From positions 1 through 64,000 of the forward strand of contig JAUMTW010000005.1 in the NCBI GenBank assembly GCA_030531005.1: DNA of 64,000 nt, written 5' to 3'. Source of the stretch: Corynebacterium sp. GTDB taxonomy: Bacteria; Actinomycetota; Actinomycetes; Mycobacteriales; Mycobacteriaceae. A program made the translations under genes and the position numbers. The notes beneath the pieces are model-generated. The model made no database searches and was not told the DNA's origin. It saw only the letters and a list, made by a program, of their open reading frames with translations. Numbering within the stretch: the stretch's first letter is position 1; each line of letters starts with the position of its first letter. Shown piece by piece: positions 48,702-62,780 of this stretch.

Positions 48702-49738
48702 TTATTTTAGGTATTGAATCCTCCTGCGATGAGACTGCGGCAGGTATTGTTCGCTTGGACGAGTCTGGCAAGGTCGAAGTGTTAGCCAATGTAGTGGCAA
48801 GTTCTATGCAAGAACACGCTCGTTTCGGTGGTGTGGTGCCTGAGATCGCTTCGCGCGCGCACTTAGAGGCCTTGGTCCCGGTGGTGCAAGAGGCTTTGGA
48901 CACCGCAGGGATCGCTAAGCCCGATGTTGTGGCCGCGACCATCGGTCCGGGCTTAGCTGGCGCCCTACTGGTAGGTGCATCAGCGGCGAAGGCATATGCT
49001 GCGGCTTGGGAGGTACCTTTCTATGCGGTCAACCACTTAGGTGGGCATGTGGCGGTTGCGACCTTGGATGAGGAGCTCCCTCACTGTGTAGCGTTGCTCG
49101 TTTCAGGTGGGCATACTCAGTTACTTGAGGTGAAAAGTGTGGGCGAACCAATGCGGGAGCTCGGTGCGACCTTGGATGATGCCGCCGGTGAGGCGTACGA
49201 CAAGGTTGCACGGCTCCTTGGGCTGGGCTATCCCGGTGGTCCTGCCATCGATGCCGCTGCCCAAGGTGGTAATCCACGTGCGATCGCCTTCCCGCGTGGC
49301 ATCTCACGCCCGCAGGACCTGCGCGCGGATCGTCGCTATGATTTTTCTTTTTCCGGCTTAAAGACTGCCGTGGCTCGTTATGTGGAGCATGCCGAAGCTG
49401 AGCAGCGCGCGATCGATATGGCTGATGTGTGTGCTTCTTTTCAAGAAGCAGTGTGCGATGTGTTGTCCAAGAAAGCGGTAATGGCGTGTAAAGACACCGG
49501 GGCGAAAGTGTTGTTATTAGGTGGTGGCGTGGCTGCGAATTCGCGCCTCCGAGAGCTCACCGCAGCCCGCTGTGCTAGCGCTGGTATCGAGCTGCGTGTC
49601 CCACCGCTGCAGCTATGCACCGATAACGGGGTGATGATTGCGACGCTGACTGCCGAGCGCTTGAAGGCGGGGGCACAACCATCGGATTTGGCTGTTGGAA
49701 CCAAGCCCAATTTAGATGTGAGTATCCCGCAGCGTTAG
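48698..49738 (+). CDS. tsaD: tRNA t6A threonylcarbamoyltransferase TsaD
   Basis: A 346-residue catalytic subunit of t6A37 synthesis. [16 protein letters not shown] begins at residue 3, the metal-binding histidines are in [10 protein letters not shown], and the nucleotide site has [12 protein letters not shown] and [15 protein letters not shown] 48698 overlaps rimI (ATGA). Product works with TsaB and TsaE encoded in the same 6-kb stretch. Confidence 0.96.
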   Translation: MIILGIESSCDETAAGIVRLDESGKVEVLANVVASSMQEHARFGGVVPEIASRAHLEALVPVVQEALDTAGIAKPDVVAATIGPGLAGALLVGASAAKAYAAAWEVPFYAVNHLGGHVAVATLDEELPHCVALLVSGGHTQLLEVKSVGEPMRELGATLDDAAGEAYDKVARLLGLGYPGGPAIDAAAQGGNPRAIAFPRGISRPQDLRADRRYDFSFSGLKTAVARYVEHAEAEQRAIDMADVCASFQEAVCDVLSKKAVMACKDTGAKVLLLGGGVAANSRLRELTAARCASAGIELRVPPLQLCTDNGVMIATLTAERLKAGAQPSDLAVGTKPNLDVSIPQR

Positions 49739-49781
49739 GTGGATTTTGCGGGTAGAATTGATGTTTTCCTGAGGTGTTGCC

Positions 49782-49810
49782 GGTGGTGTTCGCTTAGAGT
49801 GAATACCACC
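49782..49810. promoter_or_regulatory. inverted repeat upstream of groES
   Basis: GGTGGTGTTC and GAATACCACC (one G-T pair) flank a 9-base spacer. The spacing equals that of a CIRCE element but the sequence does not. It could be an operator for groES or a hairpin ending tsaD. Confidence 0.35.
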
Positions 49811-49970
49811 GCTTTGCTGTTGATAGGTGGCCGCGAACACGAGTAGAGTGCAATCAGGCTGCAAAAGATTTTGGCATCACCGAATAACTGCGCCATGAAT
49901 CGTGTGTGGACGGGATGCTGGCATCATTTGGCAGGCATAAACGAAATATTGATCGGAAGGAACAACGATT

Positions 49971-51862
<1,892 letters not shown>

Positions 51863-51948
51863 GCTGCGAGTTTAGGATGGCTGCGCTGACATAAGCGTTG
51901 AGGCTTCCTCTCCGGGGAGTGATTCAGCGTTTGTCAGAGTCTGTATGA

Positions 51949-51971
51949 AGGCCCCTTCGGGGGCCTTTTTT
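51949..51971 (+). terminator. terminator after groEL
   Basis: AGGCCCC-TTC-GGGGGCCTTTTTT, a compact and strong hairpin with U-tract. Confidence 0.88.
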
Positions 51972-52437
51972 GCGTTGGTGAGGTGTGCAGGATCACTGAG
52001 CGTCAGCACTCTACACCGAAGCTAACGTCACGACCATCGGTGGTATTGCTCCACCTTTCCATCTACCACAATCATAAGTAGTATCTAGCCTCACACTAAT
52101 AATTGATTTATGGTTCTGTGCTCGCTCGTACCATTCGAACTGTCAGCCAGTTCATTAGCCATGCACTGTGTGGCTGCACTAGAATTTTGCAGTGCGCCAT
52201 TTGCGAGTTTTCATGCACTGAGCACAGCTAGCATGAGGCGGCAAGGGCGGCCTCGTACTGTTCGCGTTTGAACAGTGGAAGACGTCCGAAAAGTGTGGCG
52301 CGGCAGTAGGGTGGTAGTACGGCGTCATAGGATGGCCGTATTGCTGTGAAGTGCTTGCACTGTTGCGTTGCTGTACTGTTGCAAGGTGATTTTGGTGCGT
52401 ATCAGGTAAATCGTTGCGTGTGAAAAGGAGGGTGCGG
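51972..52437. promoter_or_regulatory. gap and upstream region of sigD
   Basis: About 466 bases with no gene. It holds a dispersed motif copy (52027-52044) and, near sigD, a repeated ACTGTTGC at 52359-52366 and 52375-52382 (16-base period) that may be regulatory. Confidence 0.4.
52027..52044 (+). repeat. dispersed motif copy (forward), best match
   Basis: GTCACGACCATCGGTGGT, intergenic between groEL and sigD. Confidence 0.6.
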
Positions 52438-53001
52438 GTGAGTGCGAATAATCAGCGCATTGCGGCATTAGTGCCAGCTGCTCAAAGCGGCGATGCGCGT
52501 GCCATGAATGAGATTCTGGCACTCATCCACCCCCCGGTGCTCGCCTATGCCCGCGCGCGGATCGGCGGGAACAAACACCCCACTCCAGAAGACGTGGCCC
52601 AAGAGGTTTGTCTTGCAGTGGTGAAAAATATGCAGAAGTACGAAGACCGCGGCATGCCGTTTATGGCTTTTGTATATGGTATCGCCTCGCACAAGGTTGC
52701 TGATGTCCACCGCGCCTATCAACGGGATGTCGCCGTGCCTACGGAAGAAGTCCCTGAGACCGAGATTGTGTTGGATACCCCAGAAAGTTTCGCGCTTATT
52801 GGGGAGGGTAGTAACAGAGTTGTAACTTTGCTCGATTCACTCAGTGAGAAGGCGCGTGAGATAATCATCTTGCGTGTTTTTGCAGGATATACCGCGGAAG
52901 AAACCGCTGAAATTATTGGCAGCACTCCAGGTGCCGTACGAGTGGCGCAGCATCGCGCACTCGCCCGGCTTCGGAAATCATTAGAGCAGGAGCAAGACTA
53001 A
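52438..53001 (+). CDS. sigD: ECF sigma factor SigD
   Basis: A 187-residue extracytoplasmic-function sigma factor. Region 2 is seen in YARARIGGNKHPTPEDVAQEVCLAV and the -10-recognition part MPFMAFVYGIASHKVADVHR; region 4 in LSEKAREIIILRVFAGYTAEETAEIIG..GAVRVAQHRALARLR. GTG 52438 is chosen, with AAGGAGG six bases upstream. The next gene encodes its anti-sigma factor RsdA, three bases away. In C. glutamicum SigD controls mycomembrane genes; that role is by homology. Confidence 0.93.
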   Translation: MSANNQRIAALVPAAQSGDARAMNEILALIHPPVLAYARARIGGNKHPTPEDVAQEVCLAVVKNMQKYEDRGMPFMAFVYGIASHKVADVHRAYQRDVAVPTEEVPETEIVLDTPESFALIGEGSNRVVTLLDSLSEKAREIIILRVFAGYTAEETAEIIGSTPGAVRVAQHRALARLRKSLEQEQD

Positions 53002-53004
53002 GAA

Positions 53005-53946
53005 ATGTCGCACCGACGTCATCGTGCCGGATCTTTGGGATCCGTCGAGCTGCTTTTCCAGCAGTATGCGCTTGATGATGCCAACTTAGATACCATCGGG
53101 CGCGGAGAGATTCCCAACGACGATATCCTGTGGCAAACTTTGGCCGCAGCACACGCAGAGATCAACACGGATATGCCTGCACCGCCAACTGTGGCTGATT
53201 TGGGTATGGCCGGCTACTTCCATGAGTCTGATGACACCGCAGATCTTCCGGTGGTCGTCACCGAACCTGCGGATGCGACGGAAGCCTACAATGCTGGAAC
53301 TTACGAGGATCAGGCAGACTTCACCGCATCACCTAGCGAGCAAGATTATGACGATGCTACGACAGCAACTGCAGCCGCCGGGGAGTCGGAGGAGCCGATT
53401 GCTCAAGAGGAGCAGCTGGCGCCAGTAGTACCAATTCGCCGGTACCGTCTTACCTCGGGCCTGATTGGTGCTGCCGCGGCCACCTTAGTGATCGCCGGTG
53501 GTGGCATGGCCATCCAAAATGCCGAACCAGGCTCCCCATTCTACGGGCTGCGCGAAGCAGTCTTTGGATCGGAAGAGGAAGACAAGTCTGAGGTCTACAT
53601 GGAACTGGCTTCCGCATTGGAAGAAGCTCAGGCGGCCCGCGAGCGAGGAGATGAAGAAGAAGCCCAAAACCTGCTTAATGTCGCAAGCAACCTCGCAGCA
53701 CAGCTCGGGGAGAAGCAGGCCGAAGTTTCTGTGACTGTGCCCTCAACGGTGTTCGTGGACACACCATCGTCAAAGTCATCCACAGTTACTGAGACCCAGA
53801 CTTCGGAGGTAACGGTCACCCAGACCGAAACTGCTGAGGTTACCGTCACGACCACCATGCCGCAGGAAGCCTCCGAGCCGACGAGCAGTACTACTGAAGA
53901 AGCTCCAGTTGAAGGTGTGGCTCTATTCTTCGGCGGCAATAGCTAG
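53005..53946 (+). CDS. rsdA: anti-sigma-D factor RsdA
   Basis: A 313-residue single-pass membrane protein. The N-terminal SigD-binding segment (LDTIGRGEIPNDDILWQTLAAAHAEI, about residues 28-53) matches the RsdA family. A disordered acidic region follows, then a transmembrane helix (GLIGAAAATLVIAGGGMAI, about 153-171), and a Thr/Ser/Glu-rich outer tail with repeated VTVTQTET phrases. Two imperfect dispersed motif copies lie in it (53248-53261 and 53845-53859). Confidence 0.9.
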   Translation: MSHRRHRAGSLGSVELLFQQYALDDANLDTIGRGEIPNDDILWQTLAAAHAEINTDMPAPPTVADLGMAGYFHESDDTADLPVVVTEPADATEAYNAGTYEDQADFTASPSEQDYDDATTATAAAGESEEPIAQEEQLAPVVPIRRYRLTSGLIGAAAATLVIAGGGMAIQNAEPGSPFYGLREAVFGSEEEDKSEVYMELASALEEAQAARERGDEEEAQNLLNVASNLAAQLGEKQAEVSVTVPSTVFVDTPSSKSSTVTETQTSEVTVTQTETAEVTVTTTMPQEASEPTSSTTEEAPVEGVALFFGGNS

Positions 53947-53985
53947 CTCACAACTCATCTACGAATCATCAAGCGCTCAGAAATA

Positions 53986-54040
53986 ACAAACCTCCTGGTG
54001 CCTTGCCCAAAAAGTGGCAAGAACAAACCAGGAGGTTTGT
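53986..54040. terminator. bidirectional terminator between rsdA and the DUF5319 gene
   Basis: Fourteen-base perfect arms (ACAAACCTCCTGGT and complement) with an inner CTTGCC/GGCAAG stem. It lies between convergent genes. Confidence 0.85.
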
Positions 54041-54120
54041 GTTTCGCTTGAGCCGTTGCGTTAGCAGCTGGGTAGCTGAGTATCAAGGGCATCTCGTAGG
54101 CATCAGCGAATGAAAAGCAT

Positions 54121-54498
54121 TTAGGAATTGCTGGCGCGGAGGCCATCAAGGTACCCCAAGCAGTAGTCCCATGGAGCATAGCGGTTTGGATCGGGGCGCG
54201 CGCTGGGCTCGTGGACCGGAGTAACAATGCCATCGAGGACTGAGCGCATATTGGCGAGCATGATGTCCCAGTCGTAGTAGTGCTCCTCGCTGCAATCGTC
54301 GCAGACGAAAGTGACGCCCAAAATGCCTCGGGGGCTCAGGTGACGCTTGAACTCTTCAGTGAGTTCTAGGTCTTGGAGCACGTTCATGCGATCCTCGGGG
54401 GAAAGCGGAGGCAGCTCGAAATCATCATCCAGGAATGATGCCGGATCGTTCGGATCATGCTCGAAGGGGTCCGCGGGCATCTGGCTCTCATAACTCAC
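54121..54498 (-). CDS. DUF5319 family protein (Rv3412-like)
   Basis: A 125-residue acidic soluble protein with the conserved DPFANDP-like start (MPADPFEHDPNDPASFLDDD), a Cys pair in GVTFVCDDCSEEHYYDWDIM (possible metal site), and the end YCLGYLDGLRA. GTG 54498 follows AAGGTAAGGAG; ATG 54480 is the alternative. It lies next to sigD-rsdA and before guaB, a conserved actinobacterial position. Function unknown. Confidence 0.85.
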   Translation of the reverse strand: MSYESQMPADPFEHDPNDPASFLDDDFELPPLSPEDRMNVLQDLELTEEFKRHLSPRGILGVTFVCDDCSEEHYYDWDIMLANMRSVLDGIVTPVHEPSARPDPNRYAPWDYCLGYLDGLRASNS

Positions 54499-54533
54499 GC
54501 TCCTTACCTTATTGGTGGGGCTAGCGTGGGTCA

Positions 54534-54550
54534 ACCGGTGGTCGTGACGC
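54534..54550 (-). repeat. dispersed motif copy (reverse)
   Basis: ACCGGTGGTCGTGACGC upstream of the DUF5319 gene. Confidence 0.6.
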
Positions 54551-54754
54551 GGCCTTCGAAAACACCTGGCATTTTCCGTACCCGAGCCTTTCCGTACCGG
54601 GGCTACAGTCGCTGAGCATTTTCGCCTGCCCATGCAGAATTCTGGATGCAGGGCACACAAATTTTAGTTTGCCTCTTCAAAGGCTAGGCTGGAGAGCAAT
54701 GACCGTGTATGGTGTAGCAAACACTTTCCGGCATCCTGGGCCTTTTTTAATTGA

Positions 54755-56389
<1,635 letters not shown>

Positions 56390-57538
56390 GTCATCGAAGG
56401 ACGTGGATACCACTTGGCAAATTGATGCCTACACCTTTGAGGTTCCTTTTATGACCCATCCCACGGATGCTCTGGCAGGCGTGGAATTCGTACAGGCCGT
56501 TGACCAATTAGGTGGGTTGGCAGTAATAAATGCAGAAGGTCTTTTGGGGCGTCATGAAGACCCTGAAGCCGCAGTAGACCAAATCTTGGAGATCCAACAA
56601 GCCTACTCGAGTGGTAATGATGTTATCGAGACGCTACAGAAACTCCATGCAGCAGAGTTAAACTTGGACTTACTTCGGGATCGGATTGCACAGGTGCGCG
56701 ATACAGGAGCCACAGTTGCGGTGCGAGTATCTCCCCAACATTGCCGGGAACTTGCCCCGGTAATCATTGCCGCGGGAGCTGATATTTTAGTGGTGCAGGG
56801 AACCATTATTTCGGCGGAACACGTTGAAAAAACTGGAGAGCCTTTAAACCTCAAAGATTTTATTGGTTCCGTTGATATTCCCGTCATCGCAGGCGGAGTC
56901 CATGATTACACGACTGCACTGCACCTAATGCGTGCTGGGGCAGTGGGCGTTATCGTAGGCTCTAGTGCTCAATTAGATGATGACGGTGGCTATGGCATAA
57001 ATATGCCTGGTGCTACCGCTATTGCTGATGCTGCTGCTGCACGCAGGGACTACTTAGATGAGACTGAAGGTCGCTATGTGCACATCATTGCAGATACCAA
57101 TATTGTGAATGCTGGTGATGTGGTTAAGGCCTTGGCCTGTGGAGCAGATGCAGTCGTGCTGGGGATACCTTTGTCTCAAGCTGAAGAGGCTTTGGGTAAG
57201 GGGCTCTATTGGGAATCTACTGCTGCGCATCCGCGTTTTCCACGGGGTACGGTTTATGGGCCAGCAGAAAATTTGGTTCCGTTGCGGGTTATTCTTGATG
57301 GTCCTTCAACAGAGGTGTATGGAAGAACTAATTTCATTGGTGGAATTAAGCGGGCCCTTGCCAAGTGTGGCTACACCGATATTAAGAGTTTCCATAAGGT
57401 AGGGCTAGCAGTACGCCCAACCCTATAAGTCTGGACACGAGGCTTCGTGTCTTGGCCCAGGTGGCCTGCGCCGTGCTGTTAGTGTATTAACGCTGGATAT
57501 GCCGGGCCTAGGGCGGGTAGCATTATGATCGACATACA

Positions 57539-57591
57539 AAGCCGGTAGTCATTTCTGGAGGCATTCAGAAACGACTACCGGCTTCTCTTTT
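57539..57591 (+). terminator. terminator after the first guaB3
   Basis: GCCGGTAGTC (57541-57550) and GACTACCGGC (57573-57582) with an inner TTTCTG/CAGAAA stem, followed by TTCTCTTTT. Confidence 0.8.
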
Positions 57592-57631
57592 GGCAGAGTG
57601 CTTGGATCTTGCACTCTAGTTTTGCAGATAC

Positions 57632-57835
57632 TTAGTTTTCGCTGCTGTTTGCGGTGCGAGACTGCTTGGCGGATAATCCTGCTGAGTTTAACGCTGCTAG
57701 TTCACTTTGGATACTGTGCAAGGTCGTGGAGAGATCACGGAAATATCGAGTCGCCTTGGTAACTGTATAGATAATCGCACCCAAGATGATGATGAGCAGT
57801 AAAATTGTGGGGCCGAAAGCATAGATATAGTCCAT
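57632..57835 (-). CDS. small single-span membrane protein, possible immunity partner
   Basis: A 67-residue protein: one hydrophobic helix (IYAFGPTILLLIIILGAIIYTV, residues about 3-24), then a basic and helical cytoplasmic part. AGGAGG lies six bases before ATG 57835. It starts eight bases after the upstream secreted-protein gene on the minus strand, so the two form an operon. Small membrane proteins in such a position are often immunity proteins; function not shown. Confidence 0.65.
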   Translation of the reverse strand: MDYIYAFGPTILLLIIILGAIIYTVTKATRYFRDLSTTLHSIQSELAALNSAGLSAKQSRTANSSEN

Positions 57836-57843
57836 GAGTCCTC

Positions 57844-58337
57844 CTATTTTTTGATTTGGATGCAAGCGTAGTTGGACCACTTTCCGTCAACCTTTACGCG
57901 GCCACAGAAAGGGCTGTTTGCCTTCATATGCTGTTTTAAATCCCAGTGGTAGCGGGAGGTTACTTGGCCGCATCCAGCCGTGGCGGCCTTGGTTCGTCGT
58001 TTACCGTCTGGAGTATAATATGCAATTTCATGTTGTGCGCCACATAGCGTTGGCCAAGATGGATCAACGACAGCGCCAGCTGTATAGGTGATCGATGCCC
58101 GTTTTACGTACGTTGAGTTACCATCCACGTAGAGGGTAACTTTTGCGCCGATGCGCCCAGGGGCGGAGGTGGATCCAGATGCGCTCCGGGGTTGTATCGC
58201 AGTTTCACTGTTGGGATCGTCATCGAATGCAGTGACAGTAGCGGACACTTGAGTATTTTCTTGGGCATAGGCTTCGAAAGGGGAGAAGAAGCTAGCGGAC
58301 AAAATTGTGGTCATAAAATAAATTATGAACTTTTCAC
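57844..58337 (-). pseudogene. secreted-protein gene with probable frameshift at its second codon
   Basis: The open frame from ATG 58314 encodes 156 residues: a truncated signal peptide (ending AYA), a Ser-rich linker and a compact domain with four cysteines (PTLCGAQHE, TAGCGQVTS, SPFCGRVKV, NYACIQIK). No ribosome binding site fits ATG 58314. At 58337 a GTG with AGGAAAGG eight bases upstream reads GTGAAAAGTTC; one more A would give MKKFIIYFMTTILSAS.., a perfect signal peptide. So the gene either lost one A (run at 58331-58334) or uses the weak internal ATG. No known family; toxin-like by context. Confidence 0.6.
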
Positions 58338-58534
58338 TGTTTAATCCTTTCCTTAGATTGGATACGAGCTTAGCCTACCCTTTTTTGGGAGATTTCGAAA
58401 ATTGCAGCTTTGAATAACTAAATGAAAGCTGCGTTTAACTTCAATGCATTTTCATATAAGGGATTGATGTTTATTGATGCTTATTGGCGTTGGGTAACTT
58501 TCTGGTGCTGTTGGCAGCTGACACCTAGTGGGGG
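58338..58534. other. short gap with no feature (control region of the first cassette)
   Basis: About 200 AT-rich bases between the pseudogene pair; should contain the minus-strand promoter of the secreted-protein gene. No boxes assigned. Confidence 0.3.
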
Positions 58535-59812
<1,278 letters not shown>

Positions 59813-60892
59813 TTCTTCCAAGGACGTCAACACCACCTGGAACATTGACGCCTACACCTTCGATATCCCCGTGATGTCTCACCCCACTGATGCCTTGGCC
59901 GGTGTGGGCTTCTGCACTGAGGTTGATCGCCTCGGCGGCCTGGCCGTGCTCAATGCCGAGGGTTTGATTGGGCGACATACGGATCTTGAAGGTACCGTCA
60001 GTGAAGTCGCCGCGGCACTGCATGAATCCGCCGATGGTGCAATCAAGAAGCTGCAAGAATTGCACGCTGCACCGTTAAATGAGGAGCTACTGACAGAGCG
60101 CATCGCCCAGGTGCGTGACTCCGGGGCTACCGTGGCAGTACGCGTGTCTCCACAGCGTTGCCGTGAGCTCTCTCCGCTGATTATTAAAGCTGGTGCGGAC
60201 CTGCTCGTGGTGCAAGGCACTATCATCTCCGCAGAGCATGTGGAGCCTTCCGGTGAGCCTTTAAACCTTAAGGACTTTATCGGCTCGGTGGATATTCCTG
60301 TGATCGCTGGTGGTGTTCACGACTACACCACCGCACTGCACCTCATGCGCGCCGGTGCTGTCGGCGTCATCGTGGGCTCTGGCTTCCAGAGCAACGATGC
60401 CCTGGGCATTAGTGTTCCTGCTGCGACCGCTATTGCCGATGCCGCTGCTGCGCGTCGCGAGTATCTAGATGAGACCGAAGGCCGCTATGTACACATCATT
60501 GCGGATACAGGCATCCTGAATTCCGGTGATGTCGTCAAAGCTCTGGCCTGCGGTGCCGATGCCGTCGTCCTCGGCCTGCCACTTGCGCCGGCGCAAGAAA
60601 GCCTAGGCCAAGGTTTATACTGGCAGTCCACTGCAGCCCACCCGCGGTTCCCACGCAGTGCGGTGCACCTATTAGCCGAAGAGTTGCTGCCGCTGGAAAC
60701 CATTCTGCAAGGTCCTTCCACCGAGACCTATGGTGAAACCAACATTATCGGTGGCCTCAAGCGTGGTCTGGCCAAGTGTGGCTACACCGATATCAAGAGC
60801 TTTCACAAGGTGGGACTAACAGTGCGGACTCGCTAGATCGAGCTGTGAACAAGTTGGTGCTTTAATAGGCTGCTTGTGTAGGAGCTTTTCAG

Positions 60893-60916
60893 GCGCAGAC
60901 TTCGGTCTGCGCTTTT
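60893..60916 (+). terminator. terminator after the second guaB3
   Basis: GCGCAGAC-TTCG-GTCTGCGC followed by TTTT. Confidence 0.85.
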
Positions 60917-61400
60917 GCCTGGTAAAGGCAGGATTTTCACCGATGGTTCTGTCGTTACCAGCGGTGGTTTTCTCTTACTCTGGGTGCCGACGTGGACGCG
61001 TTTATGGTTCCATCTGTGTTGAGGCGTGCGGTCTGACGGCTTGCATTGTGCTGCACTTTTACCATGATGACGAACGTATACAGCGAGAGTTTCTGCACAG
61101 TGTGGTGTAGGACCGAAGGAATACATCGAGAGTGCGCCCCTAGAGTCTGTATAAATAGTCCGGTGAGATATTTATATCGTTATTGCTTGTCTCTCGTCGT
61201 TACTGTGGGGTTGCCAATGTGTAAAGACTTGGGGGGGGGGAGACACTTGGGGCTGTTTATATCAGACCACCCCTAGTAGGCAAATTTTCAGAAAAGCAAG
61301 CCGATGGCATTCCGGCTTTAGCTCTGTTTTCTGTGGAGTAAGGCAAGAAATAATTGACATGGCTGTATTGTAAATTTTTCCTTAAGGAGTCGAGTTTATA
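60917..61400. other. gap with a ten-base G tract
   Basis: About 480 bases, no credible gene. A homopolymer of ten G lies at 61231-61240, about 160 bases before the promoter of the toxin-like gene. A variant of the dispersed motif (ACCGATGGTTCTG, about 60950) is also present. Confidence 0.45.
61231..61240. repeat. poly-G tract (10)
   Basis: Ten consecutive G on the plus strand; prone to slippage. Confidence 0.9.
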
Positions 61401-61429
61401 TTGAAGATTAGTAGTTATTTTGGTACGAT
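61401..61429 (+). promoter_or_regulatory. predicted promoter of the bacteriocin-like operon
   Basis: TTGAAG at 61401-61406, 17-base spacer, TACGAT at 61424-61429. Transcription would start near 61436, about 30 bases before ATG 61468. Confidence 0.55.
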
Positions 61430-61467
61430 CTATTTGTGTAGGATTTAAGTCCGATTGGGGAATTCTT

Positions 61468-62166
61468 ATGAATGCTTTTGTTCGTAAGATTCTATCCATT
61501 TGCTTAGCTATACGTATGTCTACCGCTTCTTTGCTGGCAGTGCAGACTCCGGGAGCGTTTGCGCAGTCCGCTATCATTTCTGACAGCTTGGCTGAAGATT
61601 ATGGCATTCTTGAAGATCTTCCAGATTTATCCGGCTCTGATTTTGAATATGCCGCAAGTGAAGCTGAGAAAATTTTCACTGAGAATGCAGTCCTTGAAGA
61701 TGGTGAATCTGTAGGGGATATTGACATAGCCAAGAAGTTGTCTGATGATTCATTCTTTGTTTCGGCTCCGATCGAAGGAGCAGCAAAGGGGAGTGTTATC
61801 TCCGCATCCAAAACTGCCGAGGGGAAATCTACTACATTTCAGATTTCGCTCCACGAGATTAATGAAACAAGTGGCACACTAACCACGTACTCCGACGGGG
61901 AAGTTGGGATCGCCCGCAAGGTCGTAGAAGCTGAGCCCGCTGTAGACGCTTCAAACGTTATCGCACCCCGTGGCATGAATTGGGGAGCGCTCAACCGGTG
62001 CTTAAGTAATGCAGGCATTGCCGCCTGGACTATTACCGGCTTAAGTCTTGCTTGCGGAGTGGCATGTGCTGCAACCGCAGGTACAGCATGCCTCGCGTGC
62101 CTTACCGCTGCGTCTGGCGCCACCGGGGGAACTGTTGGTTACTGCGTAGGAAACGCATGGGAGTGA
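61468..62166 (+). CDS. secreted bacteriocin-like precursor with cysteine-rich hydrophobic C-terminus
   Basis: A 232-residue protein. A signal peptide (MNAFVRKILSICLAIRMSTA.., cleavage likely after AFA) precedes an acidic, Ser-rich middle region (about residues 34-165). The last 60 residues are hydrophobic and contain six closely spaced cysteines (RCLSN, LACGVACAA, TACLACL, GYCVGN). This layout, long pro-region with a Cys-rich mature end, resembles halocin C8-like and related bacteriocins, but I cannot confirm the family. GGGGAA precedes ATG 61468. A very small membrane protein follows at once. The region is AT-rich and lies between guaB3 and the permease. Confidence 0.65.
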   Translation: MNAFVRKILSICLAIRMSTASLLAVQTPGAFAQSAIISDSLAEDYGILEDLPDLSGSDFEYAASEAEKIFTENAVLEDGESVGDIDIAKKLSDDSFFVSAPIEGAAKGSVISASKTAEGKSTTFQISLHEINETSGTLTTYSDGEVGIARKVVEAEPAVDASNVIAPRGMNWGALNRCLSNAGIAAWTITGLSLACGVACAATAGTACLACLTAASGATGGTVGYCVGNAWE

Positions 62167-62172
62167 TTTGCT

Positions 62173-62331
62173 ATGTCGAAAATGAAAAACCTCGGATTGG
62201 TACTTGTCTTACTAGCAGTAGTCGCCGCACTGCTCTCTACCCAGATAGACACATACCCCATACCTATCATTTTATGGGGTGTCACCTTAGTATCGCTCAT
62301 TTCTGCAGTATTGGCTTTTGCAAGGTCGTAA
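62173..62331 (+). CDS. tiny two-helix membrane protein, possible immunity protein
   Basis: A 52-residue protein with two hydrophobic helices (LGLVLVLLAVVAALLS and PIPIILWGVTLVSLISAVLAF) and a basic end (ARS). ATG 62173 follows the bacteriocin-like stop by six bases. Size, topology and position fit a self-immunity protein. No homologue is recognised. Confidence 0.6.
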   Translation: MSKMKNLGLVLVLLAVVAALLSTQIDTYPIPIILWGVTLVSLISAVLAFARS

Positions 62332-62780
62332 CCCCTTGGGCACAGGTACAAGGGCATAGCGGAAATTAGGTTGTAGACACGCCAAAACTCGCCGCCAAGC
62401 TGGGGGAGATGGTTTCCCAACGCATCGCGTTTTCTCAGCCTGCCGGGTAGAGGGGATCACCTGCTTTATAAGCTCCCTTCTTCGAAGAATGTTTGGCTAA
62501 TAGTCTTCATTTTTTCCTGTTTCAATGGCTCTAGCCCTTTCCGGAATAGATGCACTTTTCAAGAGGGTAGAGCGCAGGAATAGTGCCATGATCGTGTGCC
62601 GTTCTTCCGGCAGTGCTGTTTGTACATTGCACGTGCAAGCCGGGGATTCGAACTCAATAGTGCCTAAGGCAAACCGCGTTGGCATCGGTGGTACGCACAC
62701 AACTAACGTGCGGGGACGCCTACGAAGCGGAGCGGACCTTGTTTCAGGTCTTGGTTTTGATTGCTCCTACACACTGATTG
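62332..62780. other. gap between the cassette and the permease
   Basis: About 450 bases. There is a perfect 12-base palindrome TTCTTCGAAGAA (62478-62489). Two overlapping frames exist (62525-62821 plus, 62497-62700 minus); the minus one (67 residues, ..MPTRFALGTIEFESPA..) looks slightly protein-like and could be a gene remnant. Neither is supported by a ribosome binding site. Confidence 0.35.

Noticed and set aside
49739..49970. Possible CIRCE (HrcA) operator before groES.
   Set aside because: Only a fragment GAGTGCAAT is seen; the complementary half GCACTC at the right distance is missing.
62638..62660. A TTCGAATCCCCGGC stretch on the minus strand that resembles the T-arm of a tRNA.
   Set aside because: The five bases before the loop do not pair with those after it, and no anticodon or acceptor arms are present.
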